A DNA stretch of 10,337 nucleotides from JAIBAI01 sp044238875. GTDB lineage: Bacteria; Bacteroidota; Bacteroidia; M30B66. The notes under the pieces are model-generated. The model did not search any database. It saw only the letters and a program-made list of their open reading frames with translations, and was not told the DNA's origin. The stretch is taken from positions 1 to 10,337 of the forward strand of contig JBIICM010000085.1 in the NCBI GenBank assembly GCA_044238875.1. Reading direction: 5' to 3'. The position numbers were made by a program, and so were the translations under genes. Shown here piece after piece: positions 8,076 to 10,337 of the stretch; position 1 is the stretch's first letter, and the number at the start of each line of letters is the position of its first letter.

Positions 8076-10305
8076 GCATTATTCGGTGAAGGGCATTTTG
8101 ATAGGGCTCAGCATAATCACCGATCATTCCGAAACTTTCGGCATCAATAACAATTTCACCCCCGGTTACCAAACCGAGTAAAGAGAATTGCAGCCCGGAA
8201 TATTTCTTCAGCTCCGCCCTGAAGGCTTCCTCATTTTCCTGACGCACACTTATAACAGCCCTGCCCTGCGATTCACCAAACAAAAAGGCATCTTTACGAA
8301 TGGCGGGATCTGTTTTAACATTGAAACCTGTACTGTTTACAAAGCCTGATTCTGCAAGGGTAACAAACAATCCGCCATCAGAAACATCATGCGCCGAGGC
8401 GATCAACTTTTTTCCGTTCAATAAAGCCAGCACTTCCTGCAGCAGTAATTCATCTTCCAGATTAAAAGCAGGTGCCGGACTCAGTTTAACACCATGCCAT
8501 GAATACAGATACTGGGAACATGAAATATCTTCTTTGCTGTTTCCGAGGAGAAATATCAGGTCTCCCTTTTGCATAAAGCCCAAACCAAGGGCTTGCTCCG
8601 GGGTATCTAACAGTCCTATCATTCCGATGGTCGGCGTTGGAAATACCGGTATCGAGCTGTCGCCTTGTACAGTCTGGTTGTAAAAACTAACGTTGCCCCC
8701 CGTAACCGGTGTATCGAAGGCCCTGCAGGCAGCGCCCATACCCTTAATAGCCCCAACAAACTGCCAGTAAACTTCAGGATTATAGGGATTACCAAAATTC
8801 AGGCAATTGGTAACGGCAAGTGGTTTACCACCTGAGCAGGCAATGTTTCTTGCCGCTTCGGCCACGGCTATAGCGGTACCGGCCTCAGGGTCGGCATGTA
8901 CATACCGTGCATTACAATCAACTGTCATTGCCAACACTTTGCCGCTGCCCTTTGCAAAGAGTAAACCTGCATCAGACGGGCTATTGGTTGTGATATTGGC
9001 TGTTCCGACCATAGAGTCGTACTGTTCGTAAACCCATCTTTTACTGGCAATATTAGGGTGCGCTACCAGATGAAGCGCCACCTTGCGTAAATCGGCTGGT
9101 TGCTGAACCTGACTTATATCGAACTGCTGTGCTTCCCTGTAATAGGCGGGTTCACGATATTCCCTTTTATATACAGGTGCTCCGCCGCCCAGCACGAGGT
9201 CATCAGCCGGCACATCAGCTACAAGCTCTCCACGCATGAAATACTGCAAGCGGCCTCCTTCGGTTACTTCACCAATAACGGCATGGTGCAGATCCCATTT
9301 ATCAAAAACAGCCTCTACTTCAGCTTCTCTACCCGCCTTCACCACCATCAGCATACGTTCCTGTGATTCAGAAAGCAGAATTTCCCAGGCCTGCATGCCT
9401 TCCTGCCTGGTAGGCACTTTATCGAGCCAGATACGCATACCATGGCCACCTTTGGCCGACATTTCAGAAGTGCTGCAGGTTATTCCTGCTGCTCCCATAT
9501 CCTGCATACCGATGATGGCGCCTGTTTTAATTACCTCAAGGGTAGCTTCGAGCAAAAGCTTTTCCTGAAACGGATCGCCAACCTGAACAGCGGGCAAATC
9601 TTTAGCCGACTCTTCATTAAGGTCACCAGAGGCGAATGTAGCCCCGTGAATACCGTCTTTTCCGGTTGAGGAACCCACAATATAAACCGGGTTACCTACT
9701 CCGTAAGATGTGGCAGAAGCGGTTTCCCCTACCCTTACCACACCAACTGACATGGCATTCACCAATGGGTTTCCGTTGTAGCAGTCGTCAAAATAAACCT
9801 CGCCTCCCAAAACCGGAATACCGAAAGCATTGCCATAATCTCCGATGCCCCGCACAACGCCTTTTAACAGCCAGCGTGTACGGTCAAGCTCCGGATCACC
9901 AAAGCGCAGGCTGTTGAGCTGAGCCACGGGCCTTGCACCCATGGTGAAAATATCACGGTTTATGCCTCCCACGCCGGTTGCAGCCCCCTGATAGGGTTCA
10001 AGCGCCGATGGGTGATTGTGGGATTCGATTTTAAATGCACATGCCCAGCCGTTACCAATGTCAACCAAACCGGCATTTTCTTCACCAGCCTTGGCCAGCA
10101 TGCCTGCTCCCTCGCGAGGGAGGGTTTTCAGCCATACAATGGAATTTTTATAAGAGCAATGCTCACTCCACATGACAGAGAAAATACTCAGTTCGGTGAA
10201 ATTCGGCCGACGGCCTAAAATTTCATGGATACGCTCAAATTCTTCGGGCAGTAAACCCAGTTTGCGCGCGGTTTCAACGGTGGTAAGCTGATCGGTAGAT
10301 TGCAT
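8062..10305 (-). CDS. purL: Phosphoribosylformylglycinamidine (FGAM) synthase, small-type PurL
   Basis: PurL catalyses the ATP-dependent conversion of FGAR to FGAM, the fourth step of purine synthesis in the cytoplasm. At 747 residues it is the small form, which has no fused glutaminase domain and needs PurQ and PurS as partners; neither is in the window. The two-lobed AIRS-like fold is evident. The N-terminal half has MWSEHCSYK (His49 is the conserved catalytic histidine), ESHNHPSALEPYQGAATGVGG from residue 94, QDMGAAG (268-274) and SESQERM (312-318). The C-terminal half has CLNFGNPYNPEVYW from 501, TGGNVSFYN (535-543) and HDVSDGG (639-645). The start at 10305 fits the family N-terminus, and a promoter-like element lies just upstream. 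The stop is 14 bases inside radC, making it the first gene of a purL-radC-meaB operon. No defect is seen. Confidence 0.97.
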   Translation of the reverse strand: MQSTDQLTTVETARKLGLLPEEFERIHEILGRRPNFTELSIFSVMWSEHCSYKNSIVWLKTLPREGAGMLAKAGEENAGLVDIGNGWACAFKIESHNHPSALEPYQGAATGVGGINRDIFTMGARPVAQLNSLRFGDPELDRTRWLLKGVVRGIGDYGNAFGIPVLGGEVYFDDCYNGNPLVNAMSVGVVRVGETASATSYGVGNPVYIVGSSTGKDGIHGATFASGDLNEESAKDLPAVQVGDPFQEKLLLEATLEVIKTGAIIGMQDMGAAGITCSTSEMSAKGGHGMRIWLDKVPTRQEGMQAWEILLSESQERMLMVVKAGREAEVEAVFDKWDLHHAVIGEVTEGGRLQYFMRGELVADVPADDLVLGGGAPVYKREYREPAYYREAQQFDISQVQQPADLRKVALHLVAHPNIASKRWVYEQYDSMVGTANITTNSPSDAGLLFAKGSGKVLAMTVDCNARYVHADPEAGTAIAVAEAARNIACSGGKPLAVTNCLNFGNPYNPEVYWQFVGAIKGMGAACRAFDTPVTGGNVSFYNQTVQGDSSIPVFPTPTIGMIGLLDTPEQALGLGFMQKGDLIFLLGNSKEDISCSQYLYSWHGVKLSPAPAFNLEDELLLQEVLALLNGKKLIASAHDVSDGGLFVTLAESGFVNSTGFNVKTDPAIRKDAFLFGESQGRAVISVRQENEEAFRAELKKYSGLQFSLLGLVTGGEIVIDAESFGMIGDYAEPYQNALHRIMHEPV

Positions 10306-10321
10306 AATTCTAAAGTGGCTG

Positions 10322-10329
10322 CAAACCTA
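10322..10329 (-). promoter_or_regulatory. purL: Putative Bacteroidota-type -7 promoter element of the purL operon (TAGGTTTG)
   Basis: Read on the minus strand, TAGGTTTG matches TAnnTTTG at all fixed positions. It ends 16 bases before the purL ATG (10303-10305), which predicts a leader of about 10 bases. The -33 element, if any, would lie beyond the right edge. The leader is too short for a purine riboswitch downstream of this promoter, so purine control would have to act through a repressor or an element outside the window. Confidence 0.5.
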
Positions 10330-10337
10330 CAAAATAG

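Noticed and set aside
8300..8683. 127-codon plus-strand frame inside purL
   Set aside because: It is antisense to conserved PurL C-terminal motifs and its low-complexity Ser/Pro-rich translation is typical of a shadow frame.

Overview
The window looks like a piece of a Bacteroidota (Bacteroidetes) chromosome. Four signs point there. Two genes are preceded by a perfect TAnnTTTG element, the -7 motif of that phylum. Shine-Dalgarno sequences are absent. One gene is a lipoprotein thioredoxin of the DUF4369-TlpA type, which is common in that group. Another is a large M1 peptidase with a C-terminal beta-rich, barrel-like extension. Assignment below phylum is not possible from this sequence alone. 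Coding density is very high, no stretch over 300 bases lacks a gene, and I see no tRNA, rRNA, CRISPR array, insertion sequence or other mobile element.

The left block (1-6280) reads rightward. It starts inside gatB, which encodes the B subunit of the glutamyl/aspartyl-tRNA amidotransferase and lacks its first ~50 codons. Next come a periplasmic lipoprotein with a TlpA/ResA-like thioredoxin domain, a ~1000-residue secreted M1 zinc metallopeptidase with a probable outer-membrane barrel domain, and an LpxH-type UDP-2,3-diacylglucosamine diphosphatase of lipid A synthesis. The peptidase and lpxH share a TGATG stop/start junction, so they are probably translationally coupled. The last three genes all concern the cell envelope.

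The right block (6349-10305) reads leftward: purL (small-type FGAM synthase), radC (JAMM/MPN domain protein) and meaB (G3E-family GTPase, B12-mutase chaperone). purL and radC overlap by 14 bases and radC and meaB are separated by 2 bases, so this is one tight operon driven from a promoter at the right edge. The two blocks converge on a 68-base gap that holds only a weak, bulged hairpin.

This is mostly an ordinary housekeeping region. I did not find a convincing undescribed system. The points most worth a second look are the peptidase-barrel architecture, the altered GAMEN-type motif in that peptidase, and the functionally mixed purL-radC-meaB operon.
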